DNA of 64,000 nt from Acephala macrosclerotiorum (taxonomy: Eukaryota; Ascomycota; Leotiomycetes; Helotiales; Mollisiaceae): NCBI GenBank assembly GCA_014904845.1, contig MU119334.1:62001-126000 (forward strand), in the 5' to 3' direction. Under the pieces are notes generated by a model. It was not told where the DNA came from, did no database searches, and saw nothing but the letters and a program-made list of their open reading frames with translations. Every line of letters begins with the position of its first letter. The stretch's first letter is position 1. Below, in pieces: positions 11,829 to 21,530 of the stretch. The translations under genes were made by a program, and so were the position numbers.

Positions 11829-12153
11829 TGCCTTTGACGATTTGAACTTTGAAATGATATAAACGATTTGAATTTATAAATGAGTTTTTATTCGCATTCG
11901 CACCGGCTCCGCCGGCGCGAGTAGGGGCGTTTTTTCCCTACAACCCCCCCTACGTGGGGAGCTTTATAGAGAGCTTTAAACTACGGGAGCGCTAAGTGCC
12001 AAAAGCGACACATCTTGGCGTTTCTTGGCAAAACCTTGGCGCAGAAACGTGACTTTGATTCCACGTGTTATTACGTAAACTCTACGTGGTCTTTTTTCCC
12101 CTAGCGGGATACCTTTAACTATCGTCAAAGGCATTTAACTATCGTCAAAGGCA
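11829..12153. mobile_element. MITE-like non-coding element with 13-bp terminal inverted repeats
   Basis: TGCCTTTGACGAT at 11829-11841 is the exact reverse complement of ATCGTCAAAGGCA at 12121-12133, which is repeated at 12141-12153. The 325 bp between have no coding potential and differ in composition from the flanks: an AT-rich left end with a repeated ACGATTTGAA motif, a GC-rich palindromic core (ACCGGCTCCGCCGG) and several short inverted motifs. This fits a non-autonomous DNA transposon. No convincing target-site duplication is visible. Confidence 0.5.
12114..12153 (+). repeat. Two perfect tandem copies of a 20-bp unit
   Basis: TTTAACTATCGTCAAAGGCA occurs at 12114-12133 and again at 12134-12153. 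The unit contains the right terminal inverted repeat of the surrounding MITE-like element, so the right terminus has been duplicated. Confidence 0.9.
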
Positions 12154-12369
12154 AACATTTAATTCTGAACCTATCGTACGAATCCTTACTATACGAATGC
12201 GCCTGAATGTGCCGAAAGACACCAGGTATTCATAAACCCAAACCCCGACTCTGAGACAAACAATCTTTCCAGCACACACCATAACACATGTACATGCACA
12301 CAACAATTCGATTCAAGACCTTCTCCCTCAACAGCCGCCTTCGACCAGTCTAGGAAACAGATTATGATA

Positions 12370-14123
12370 TCATGCCTTATTTGCGAAGTCTCGCGGTGAA
12401 TGTGGCCAGCTGCTCGGAAGATGATACGGAAAGCTTCTATCCCAACCCTCCGAATTGGTCATCGTGACTGTCAATGTCTGTTCCATGATCGTCGCCGTTG
12501 CTATCTTTACTAAAATTAATCACTATCAACTGAACTTAGATTGCATACACTGACCACTGCTCCCTGGCCTTCATCAAATTGTGATTGGATATCATCATGG
12601 AATGATTTCCATGCAGAAGACGCTGCTTCGGCCCATGGGTTGCTGCACTTCTCATCTTTAGGCCCATCTTCCGGTTCTGAATCTTCATCTTCAGGGAAAC
12701 CTGTCAGCATTGTATGACCATGATCCATGAGATTAGCCTCCCATCCTCTCGTATAGGTCGCCGTGTATAGGAACGGTACGCCGTAGTAGAACGCTGTTGC
12801 GGCCTTTGGCAAAAATTAGCGATGCGTCAGTGAATGCATAGGAGATGCTTACTGGAGTTGGATTCCCTTCAGCGACCTGTCTAGACACATCATTGGTGGC
12901 TGAGCTCTCAGCCGCATAGTATCTAACCCTGATCTCACTCAGAATGTCTTCGTTGCGATCTCCCGGTCGCAAGGATGCCTCAGCGGTTGATTGAGGAGCA
13001 AAGGTAGCATAAGGGAAGTATTTCTTCCAAGCAGGAGTATTAGTAAACACTGGCCCAGGGCCCCCGAAATTCGACGTTGCTGTCTACACTATTGTCAACA
13101 TCTCCAAACCGCAAATGTACTTCCCGACGATGAGACACTTACTGCAACTGTCTCCCTAGCATTAAACTGTGACTGAACATAGTCGTATATCGATTAGTAC
13201 TGGGCGGATATTGATGAAATCTGCAGTCTGGCTAAGTCGCCGTTGCTGGCCTTTCGTGGAGAGTTGATAGCAGCAGCATGCAGATGGTCATGCGTTACAA
13301 TTCTCGCCATGAGGTTATTTTCCCACCCACTTGTGGCAGTTACTGTCCTCGTAAGTGTGAATCTGCCGTCATCTGCGGTTTTTGTTGCTGTCTTCACATA
13401 TGTTAGCCCAACATCGATCTACTACCGACTCATAAAGGAAGCACTCGCCACAACAGTCTTTCCACCATCAAATTCGGATTGGACATCGTCATGGAACAAT
13501 TTCCATCTCGTATACCAAAGTAGAGTCCGCGATGCTCCTCGCTCTACAAAGGAAGGTGATTGCGTGGTGCTAGGAACTGCTGCAGCTGGACTCTGTGTCG
13601 AGGTTGCTTGTGGAGAGGTGGTAACAGCAGCAGATGGAAGCCCAAATGTTTTCCAATATTTCCATTTGCTACGTTCATCCCACCCACTGGTAGCAGTTAC
13701 TGCGGTCTTGAGCCCCCAATAAGAGGTTGTCTGGATACGTTTGTCAACCCACCAATGTTCCCAAGATTTCGCAGATGGAACTCACCACGACACTGACTCC
13801 TTCGTCAAATTTAATTTTGATATCGTCGTGGATTGATCGCCATCTGCTAGCTATCGCTGGACCCAAGTTGACCTTGATTCTCCAAGCTGTACTTGTCTGC
13901 ATCACCGGGAGGAAAAAGAAACCGATGTGGAGTATCATCCCGCCCGAGGCAGCGAGGAGATGGCACCGACAGTAAACGTATATGTATCAATGATGAGCGC
14001 CTCTGCGCCGAAGATAAACGTATTCGTGTCAATGAAGAGCGTTGCTGTAAGCAATGCTGCAAGCTGCGTAAATGAAGTTGTGATGATGAAGATGGAGGAA
14101 GATAATGCTCGACAAAGGGCCAT
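12370..14123 (-). pseudogene. Secreted multi-exon repeat protein, probably decayed
   Basis: ATG at 14123 opens a signal-peptide-like start (MALCRALSSSIFIITTSF) followed by a twofold repeat (FIDTNTFIFGA, IIDTYTFTVGA). Downstream exons repeat a unit that ends in a variant of W-(K/R)-S/L-(F/I)-HDD-(I/V)-Q-S-(E/Q)-F-D-(E/G)-G-V-V right at a splice donor. The following exons begin with TA(V)TAT and often contain SGW: WRSIHDDIKIKFDEG, WKLFHDDVQSEFDGG, YDYVQSQFNARET and WKSFHDDIQSQFDEG. The last exon ends at 12372-12370 (DFANKA stop). Two defects are seen: a stop after SSLPRAG that blocks joining exon 1 to the first unit, and an in-frame TAA just before SIYDYVQSQF (near 13196). One donor appears to be GC rather than GT. 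An unrecognised splice could rescue either stop. I do not recognise the family. It resembles repetitive secreted fungal proteins shaped by exon duplication. Confidence 0.5.
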
Positions 14124-14340
14124 AACAATTCATCCCTGGATGAGGAAGGAGCGCTGTCAAGTTCGTTGAGGCGTTAAGTCCAACATCGAGAAGAGAAGGT
14201 GCGAGGGAAGGGAAGGAATAACTTGCGAGACGAGGGCAATGATCTGGTGATCGAGTACTCTTGAGATTGCTCGCATGAAACTGAATGCGCCTGCGAGAGG
14301 TTGGAAATTGGTGTATCCCGCGATAATCACAGTGGCTGCA

Positions 14341-15375
14341 GAGTTACTGCAACTCGAGTACTACTGAGGTGGTGTAAATGAAAGAAGATGTTTCCAACGA
14401 GAGGGATTTGTGTTTTCCGCATACTCGAATCGCAGCCAAAACGTGGAAGTAACGACTCGATAAATGAGAACAAATGATCTAGTACTCGAAGAGTTTTGAA
14501 GGCGCTGAACGAAAGTGAATGTCCAGCCCAGAGGGGGAACATTGGCGCGGCCCAAGGAACTCGCCGGACTCCCAAACTCCTTCAAAATCAACTTTCCCAC
14601 CGGCACGCCCCCTATCTGCAAATCATGCGTATGTCCATAATTTCTCTGCACAATTACACCAACCGTATACCTTTCCTCGTTATGTCCCTTCACGCCTCTG
14701 GACGCGGTACCCGTTCCACCAGGAAACATATGACAAGTCATTCCAGCCCCACCTCCATGCTGACCTTCTTGAACCTCGGTTTACGTTATGGCATTAGCGA
14801 AAGCTTGCTGGACATTCTCCTCTTTGAGCGCAGTGTTGTAGACATCGTTCAGCCACCAATCGGCCGTCTCACCCACGACTGGTGTGCCGTAGTTATGGCT
14901 AAGCGTTTCCAGAGAAGTGCCGTTTTTGCAAGCTTGATCGAGAGTCTATTGCCAGATCGTATGAAAGACAATACCCAGACTGCACGAATTGATCAAAGCA
15001 AGAGGCTGTACATCTTTAGTAGCAGAGCTTCCGAACGAGAGAGGGAAAGACAAACGGTACTAGTATACCCCCAATCCTTGACCTGATACGAGCCAGTAAC
15101 TTCTCCGTTCCCATTCAATGTGTGCATTCCAGCATAGCATGGGATATGAATCTCCAATGGATCGCGGGGTAGGATGATAGTCACGCCTTTGCGGACGCCG
15201 TCTCCATCTTCTCCAATCGTCACCTGTCCCACACGAACCCCTATTCTTGTAAGCGAAATCTTGCAGCTCGGATTTTGTATCTTTCCTTACCTTTGATATC
15301 AAGAATCGAATTCTTGGGTCCTGAGGGCAATTGTCCGGGCGTGTACCCCAAATCTCCAATCGTCATGCGCGGCAT
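14341..15375 (-). pseudogene. DmpA-type aminopeptidase/esterase (family P1, formerly S58), disrupted
   Basis: ATG 15375 gives MPRMTIGDLGYTPGQLPSG. A 46-nt intron leads to GVRVGQVTIGEDGDGVRKG, then VTIILPRDPLEIH and NGNGEVTGSYQVKDWGY, and after a second intron PLALINSCSLG. Later come GTPVVGETADWWLNDVYN and GGGAGMTCHMFPGGTGTASRG, then RYTVGVIVQRNYG and LQIGGVPVGKL. All are hallmarks of P1 peptidases. Lesions: TAG after VFHTIWQ and TAA after AFANAIT, both in the frame of the conserved blocks. The family's DGSIIV(I/V)IATD segment, which as I recall carries the autoprocessing Ser nucleophile, is not recognisable after GRANVPP. The AENT(S)G(N/D)IF C-terminal motif survives only as out-of-frame fragments. 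This is a pseudogene by several independent defects. Confidence 0.82.
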
Positions 15376-16047
15376 TGTCAAGTTATTGCTTCAATCTCTC
15401 AATTCAATTGAGTTAATTAAGACAAAACTTCTGCGCAACTTGCGCACACTTTATATCAACAAAAACCTCAATCTTATAAACACGTGAGCGTGGTAAATCT
15501 CGTCAGGACAAATATCCCACCTGCCCAAAGCAGACATCCCGAAATTCTGACTCAGACACAACAACATAATTTGACTCGCATCGCACTTGCAAGGCAAGGA
15601 AAGACTCATCCTAATATTCGAGGCCCAAAGCGTCGTACTTTAATGTCAATTGATGCAGGTACGAAGCAAGCAGAGTCATCGCCGGCTTCGACGTAAAATT
15701 TCAAGAGTGGCGCGAACCGAGACTGCCAACTTCTCGCTCTCAAGACGAGTATTTGGAATGCCCCCAGCTTTGAGGTGCATTTCCCCTGAAAGATTTGAAG
15801 ATGAATCCACTTGGAGGATTTTATCCAATTCCCAAGGGCTTTCAGGGAGAAGGTTCCATTTGTGAATGCCCATTCTTCTCGGTACATTCCCAAGTAACGA
15901 ATCCTCCCAATATCAGGACCTTTGCATCTCAAAGCGACGCAAACCACCGATGTAGAAAAGCCATGCAGCAACTTCTCCCAACCAACCCCAGCGGAAAACC
16001 ATGCAGAACACCATTCCCAAGCCGCTCATCTCGCCATCCTCAATCAC
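15376..16047. other. Intergenic region, nothing recognised
   Basis: About 670 bp between the P1 peptidase relic and the tandem-GFA gene. It contains short ORFs without domains. It is the 5' flank of the relic and the 3' flank of the GFA gene. Confidence 0.45.
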
Positions 16048-17125
16048 TCACTCAACGACATATTCCTCACCAACAGCCTTTCCGTTAACCTTCGTAACCT
16101 TGATCTCGTCCCACCCAACTTTCTCGAAGCATCGCAAGTTGACAGCTCGCTCCAGCACCCAGTCCTCCTTGGTAGTACTCTCCTCACCATCCTTAGCCCA
16201 TTGCTCATCGGTAACCTCGAGCTTCTTGATGTAGACAGAGACAGCGCATGTACCGCAGAACTTATGCTCTTGGAAGGCCCGGCCGAAGGTATAGCCCGTA
16301 AGCTTATCGGCATTGAGTATTCGGACCTGATCAGAACGAGGGAAGTGGAGAATGGTACCGTTCTGTGCATTGATTTTGTCAGTACTCTCAAGTGAAGATT
16401 GAGGAAAAGGGAGGACGTACACGAACGCAAATGCTGCAGTTGCACTCCTGGATGTAAACATTATCCGCACTGGTACCAACGAGCGAACCATGAACCTTCA
16501 AAGCCATAGTGACTGCGCCACAGTGACAAGCACCTTGGTAGATCTTCGCATTCTTGATCTGAGCCTGTGGGAAGAAACCCTTGAACTTAGGATGTTCATA
16601 TTGAGGATCAAGCTTAGCACCATCATATTCCTTGACCTTCAAACCCTCGAGATCAAGTCCTTGAATGCAACGAACCTGCAGCCTATCAGTCAGATGTCCC
16701 CTTTCAAATGTCTCTAACCTCAGGGACAAGGAAATACTCACATTGATACCAGTATCATGACCTGGCGGACCCTCATAGATCTTGCCGTAGACAACAGTTC
16801 CGCAAGTTCCGCAAAACTACATGTATATCAGCATCTCCCATCTTCCGCCAATGTCCCTTCGTGTGCAAAATACCTTGAAGCCAATCTTCTTTCCACCAAA
16901 TTCATACACCTTAAGCCCCTCTCCACCCCGCTGAATAACGAGCGGATTCTCCCCAGGGAAAACCCACATCGCACCAAGCTTGGTGCAGTAGGAACAGTTA
17001 CACATCATAGCTCCCTTGATCTCCGGGAGGGAGACAGAGAATTTGAAGGCTCCGCAGTGGCAGTTTCCACTGTAGAGCTTCAACTTCGGAGTAGGGGAGG
17101 AGGTAGTGGGAGTGATTTCCGCCAT
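16048..17125 (-). CDS. Tandem GFA (CENP-V/glutathione-dependent formaldehyde-activating enzyme type) domain protein
   Basis: Exons 16874-17125, 16742-16816, 16421-16675 and 16048-16362 join in frame (introns 57, 66 and 58 nt) to give 298 residues. It holds two GFA domains. The first shows GNCHCGAFKF, CNCSYCTKLGAMW and FCGTCGTVVYG; the second shows GACHCGAVTMAL, CNCSICVRNGTI and KFCGTCAVSVYI. Each has the two groups of zinc-binding cysteines of the fold. The C-terminus (RCFEKVGWDEIKVTKVNGKAVG) matches fungal members. Founding family members bind zinc and were linked to glutathione-dependent formaldehyde handling, but most fungal proteins of this type have no proven substrate. An in-frame upstream ATG at 17296 would add a Ser/Pro-rich stretch; 17125 (MAEITP) is preferred because the domain starts soon after. 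Confidence 0.9.
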
Positions 17126-17859
17126 GTCGAGAGGAATCGCGCTGGATGTGACTCTTTGATTGTCCGTGAAGGGCAGATTGTCTCTACTTCTGAAAAGCAC
17201 TGAATTTGTGAAAGTGGGGAACTCGTATGTGAAAGGAAGAGGTGGTGGTGGGGAAGAAGAAGATTGTGAATCACAAAGACAAATGGTGTTGTCCACGCTA
17301 GCTCAGTAGAAGATTTCGGGCCAGAGTAATAACCACAGCTGACGAAGTTGAACTTCGCAGGCGACTGGGACATTTCAATCGACTTTAGCTTTGATCCTTT
17401 GAAAGCGACTCTCTCATGTTGTTCAGTCGAGAATCACTTTCAACATGTCGAAAACCGTTGGACCCCATTCGTGGTAGCTGAAAGCTACTACACTAAGGGA
17501 GATGTGAATCCGCACTGCGATTCAGAAACTCCCATCATCGTGCCGTGTCCCATCAGACAACCTTCCCACTTAGAAAGAAAGATCATGTTCCAGATCTCTG
17601 GATGTCATCCAATATTTCCCTGTTCATTGTTCTAGATCTCCATGCCATGCAAGTCATTTCAGACTAGCGGTGTCGCCAAAAAGCAACACCTCTTCATCAC
17701 TTCAACGCCATGGCCGCAATATGGCGTTCTGTGCGCCAGTTGATGATAGCACAGCCCAAGTATGTCTCAATGTCTATTTCGAAGATTCAGAGGCACTCGC
17801 TGAGAGGAGGTGGAATGTCAACCTCGCGATTGACCTTGCAGTTGACCTCATAGTTGACC
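17126..17859. other. Intergenic region, no gene seen
   Basis: About 730 bp upstream of the GFA gene. It should contain the GFA promoter at its left end. The right end holds a small 12-bp tandem repeat, listed separately. Confidence 0.45.
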
Positions 17860-17876
17860 TCATAGTTGACCTCGCA
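17817..17876 (+). repeat. 12-bp tandem repeat, five imperfect copies
   Basis: The unit GTTGACCTCATA is exact twice (17841-17852, 17853-17864). It is flanked by variants ATTGACCTTGCA, GTCAACCTCGCG and GTTGACCTCGCA in the same register. It is read as a DL(A/I)V peptide repeat on the plus strand, but no gene is supported there. Confidence 0.85.
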
Positions 17877-18596
17877 ATATAATCCTGAAGTCAAAATAAT
17901 CGAGGCCCTCCCAGAACTCTTCCTCCTGGTTGGGGTTCAATTTGCTTTTCTCCTTCCTGGAATCGATTCTCGTTTCCGTTTTCGGAGCCACGATGCACCA
18001 GTAGTAGTTCAAGTAGAACACACCACTCGGCTCCTGCGCGCTCGGAATAAGACACTCTTCCACTTGTTGACCCCTCCTCTCTTCAAGAACTTTGCACCAA
18101 AGCCTGTCCAAATTTGTGATTCTTCCATCATCTCTCTCATTGTCAGAAGTAAACAGCGGCGCATGGCGGACATTCGCTAGATTTTTCACAGTCGGTACTC
18201 ACCCCGCCTCAGACCGCTGAGAAAGCCCAGTGTGGAAAGCAACGGCCAAGTCAGGCTTCTCGTATCACCCAGTCTTGAAAAATTACGGTATCCTCCCTGA
18301 TACACTCTCATGGTTTCCATTGAAAGACGTATATATGCCCTTCGTGGTTTGAAGGACTCGAATGTGGCAAAGGTCTTTTGAGTTCGACTATAGTGTTCGG
18401 ATAAGATCTCTTCATCTTTCACGATCTCCTGTTTTGGGTCGCAATCGGACTTGGAGTGGTGTTGAGCACATGCCGAGCAAAAGGAGGCGGTATGGCATAT
18501 CTGGCATGTATGAAGTTTCTCTCCTGTTTGAGCCACAGAAGGGTTCGAACCCAGGTCCATTGTCAGCCAGGACTTTCGAGGATTGGCAGAACCCAC
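17860..18596 (-). pseudogene. MYND-like zinc-finger protein fragment
   Basis: The frame at 18186-18596 contains CQICHTASFCSACAQHHSKSDC, with spacing like a MYND finger (C-x2-C...FCS-x2-C-x3-H-x4-C), followed by a charged helix and YIRLSMETMRVYQGGYRNF. A second frame (17860-18189) has protein-like sequence (LWCKVLEERRGQQVEECLIPSAQ, VFYLNYYWCIVAPKTETRI). A GTGAGT donor lies between them, but I could not find a phase-compatible acceptor, so the two parts may belong to a broken gene. No convincing start was found upstream. Confidence in the finger is moderate, in the gene low. Confidence 0.4.
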
Positions 18597-18599
18597 ACG

Positions 18600-19264
18600 A
18601 TCAGCCTATGGATATCATCGCTATAACCGGCCTCATGCGATACCTTATCCAACTCAAACGCTGTGTTCCAGTTAGACCAAACTCATATTCCAATTCGAGA
18701 GTCATGTGATGGCAAATTCAAACTTACCTTTGAAGCGCTATACTAGTCCCACGTATTCTCATCCTTCGATATAGGTTTCTTCTCCTTATTGCATCTCACG
18801 AGAGACTTACAAGTGTTCTTGTGGCCCGCAGTCCAGTCCCTCTTACGACAAGCTTGAGAGCAGTACTAGGTGCGTTTGTAGGCCCCACATTTACCCAAGC
18901 TCGATGATGACTTCCTGCAACAAATACAAATCGACTGGTATATAGCTTGAAGAGGGATAAAAAAGCTAGTAGACTTTTGACTATAGTCATGAAGCTTAAA
19001 GTCCATGTTGTCTCAATGTCGGTCATGAGTCGAAGTTTGAGAAGACGCGGTCGAAGGGAAACGAGACACGAGCCTGATATGCTATGATCTGCACTAGCGA
19101 CATCATTGTACCAGAACTGGATCAACACTTGCCGATACAGCGAATCAAAATGACCAAACCATGAGTTGTAAAGATGGACATCTATGCATTCGTAACTCAG
19201 CAAATGGTGTCAGTACTTGAATAAAGTCGTTCTCAATCTCCCAGCCTCGCTCGGAGATTCCGAA
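18600..19264. other. Intergenic region with one unassigned minus-strand ORF
   Basis: It includes a 135-codon minus-strand ORF (18796-19203) with no recognisable domain or splice partner. Otherwise only the 3' flank of the wax-synthase-like gene was seen. Confidence 0.4.
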
Positions 19265-20882
19265 TCACTTCCAAATATGCTGATCAAACAGCCATCCCAA
19301 CTTCCAATGCTCCGGCGTTAGAAATGTCGCTGCCAAATCCGAGGTCAATGACCCGGTATTAACTTTTCCAAAAGGAATAATGCCTTCGTCGATGAGCCAA
19401 GAAGCAGGTTGGTAGGCGACCATGAATCTCAACGACCACGAGAACCACAACAGTGCCCATATCTTACCGATCAGCTTCATTTTCTCTGTTTGTTCGTCAG
19501 CTTAGATTGTTGCAAGTAGCTCAGGCCCTCTGCGAGTTGTGTTTTGGAGGGTCCATTCAAATGTCCTAGACTTCGTGGGACGTTGTGAGGTTCACGCTTA
19601 CCAGTAAACTTTATCCCCAATCTCCGACCAATGCCCATCATGCCATCTTCGAACATAATCGCCACTGGTTGAACCATAAAATAAACGAATTGAAAGTACC
19701 CTCCATCCTCGTACATCCCCACCTTAGCACCAGCCTGATGTGCGAGAGCACTGACCGCAAAACCAACCCACACCTGGCTATACCTGCTCATGAAGCCGCC
19801 TTTCTTAAACCCAAACGCATCCTTAAATGCTTTACCAGCTTCCGAACAAGGACGTCGAAACATTTGATGCCAACATCTTCCCCAGACGTTGCGGACACTC
19901 CAGCCATCATTGAGGAAGGAGCCGAAGATTGGGGGCCAGTCTTGAGGGGTGTAGATCCCTAAAGGGACGGTGACCAGGGCGCCTGCGTTGTAGAGGATTT
20001 TGATGTGGTAGTAGAGTTTGAAAGCTACTCGGAGTTAGTTTTCCTATTTCAAAAACTTGAGGAGAATATCTCAGACATCTTGGGGGCATTGAAGACTTTC
20101 ATGAGACGTAACTCCAAGAAGATGAAACGTACCAGTCGTCCAAGAGATGAGAACTTGAGCGGGGAGGGGAAATTGGAGAAACTGATATGGATGCTCATCC
20201 CACGTGTAGTTTGAGAAACAGTAGAAATAAGCAACCCGGAGAATGGCCTGCGTCGCCAATTTCCCAACATAAGCCCAAATTATTCCCTTCAATGTCCCCA
20301 GCAGAAAGGTACTTTTCGGATACCCAACTGGGACAGGAACAGGAAGGTTCTCAGGCTCGATATTCCAACCAACACCTCTACAGAATCGTTATCATTCATT
20401 CATCCTGAATTTGGGAGACAATGGCCATACCTCTGATTATTCCACAAAAGGAACCCCCATTTCAACTTCTCCCACCATCCCTCTGGAGCTCTCCACTCCA
20501 CAACCTCATCGGCAGTCTTCTCCACCTTCCAAAAATCCCTCTCCGGACAATGAAAAGCAACAAGATCAATCCACCGATAAATCAAAACGCTACAACTCAC
20601 CCCGAGCAAATATCCCTTTCGAGACTGTTCTTCGGTATAGAAGAGGAGGTAGAGATAGAGGCTGAAGATGAGTGATCCTGCACTTAGACGGATGGTGCCG
20701 GCTGGGAGGAGGATGGATGCGAAGCATAATATCTATGATGTGTCAGTAACCGAGTAACGTGATCTAGGAATGCGGAAGAGGGGTAGGCGACGTACCGTCA
20801 ACACTTCCTGGAGTCCCGTCGGCGGAGATGGAAGCTCTCCCTCCTTTAGCGAGAGCTGCGACACGATATCCTTTGGCAACAT
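19265..20882 (-). CDS. Wax-synthase-like membrane acyltransferase (MBOAT_2 / Tri7-like)
   Basis: Exons 20796-20882, 20431-20732, 20133-20377, 19602-20024 and 19265-19485 keep the frame through four GT-AG introns and give 425 residues. Several membrane segments are visible (TILCFASILLPAGTIRLSAG, KGIIWAYVGKLATQAILRVAY, GRLALLWFSWSLRF-like). The family core is present: NDGWSVRNVWGRCWHQMFRRP, then the catalytic-His neighbourhood VGFAVSALAHQAG, followed by FMVQPVAIMFED. Fungal relatives transfer acyl or acetyl groups to lipids, sterols or secondary metabolites such as trichothecenes. No biosynthetic cluster surrounds it here, so the acceptor is unknown. The ATG at 20882 precedes a short cytosolic leader; exons further upstream cannot be excluded. 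Confidence 0.85.
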
Positions 20883-21530
20883 CTTGCGATTGAAATCGAG
20901 AATCTAAGGGGGAGTTATACATCTGGGAGCGAAGTTGCACAAGACACGAGGTTGGATGGTTGAGATCGGACCTGCGCTAGTGGATCGTGTCACCTTGCAC
21001 GGTTCAATGATCTGCGGTCGATCTCGCCAGCTGCCGGTCTCACGATAACCTCACGAGGTCCCAAAATTAAGGAGAACAGAAAAAAGAATAGAAGTATGAA
21101 AAAGCCAAGTACATTCATCGCAGATTGAACGAAGAATATCAAAACGTACCTCCAATATCAGAACGATTACCGGCGTTGTTGTGCCGCTTATTTGGGCATC
21201 GGGAGATGAGTCGACGACGCGCAAGAAGAGGGACCTGAAGAGAACAACAATTGTATTGAGACAGCTACTCTAACCATATGAGGTCCTATCATAAACAAGA
21301 GGGAGAGGGTATAATTCCAACACGCCAACCATGCCGCCATACGACCCACTCAAAACAAGGGCATGAAGAGCTGCAAAAGTCGAGACCACGACCCCAACTC
21401 CGTAGCGTATGAAAAGCAAAGAAGCAAGTATCCTCCAGACACCAACAGAATTGATGTAAATACATAACACACGTGGAGCCGATCAATGTCAGAAAAGCGC
21501 AAATACTCAAGAGTCTATACCGACAAGAAT
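20883..21530. other. Intergenic region, nothing recognised
   Basis: About 650 bp between two minus-strand genes, containing the presumed promoter of the acyltransferase gene. No domain-bearing ORF was found. Confidence 0.4.

Noticed and set aside
18539..18556. GGGTTCGAACCC, resembling a tRNA T-arm/B-box
   Set aside because: Flanks do not form a T stem, acceptor stem or the rest of a cloverleaf; it lies inside the MYND-like reading frame.
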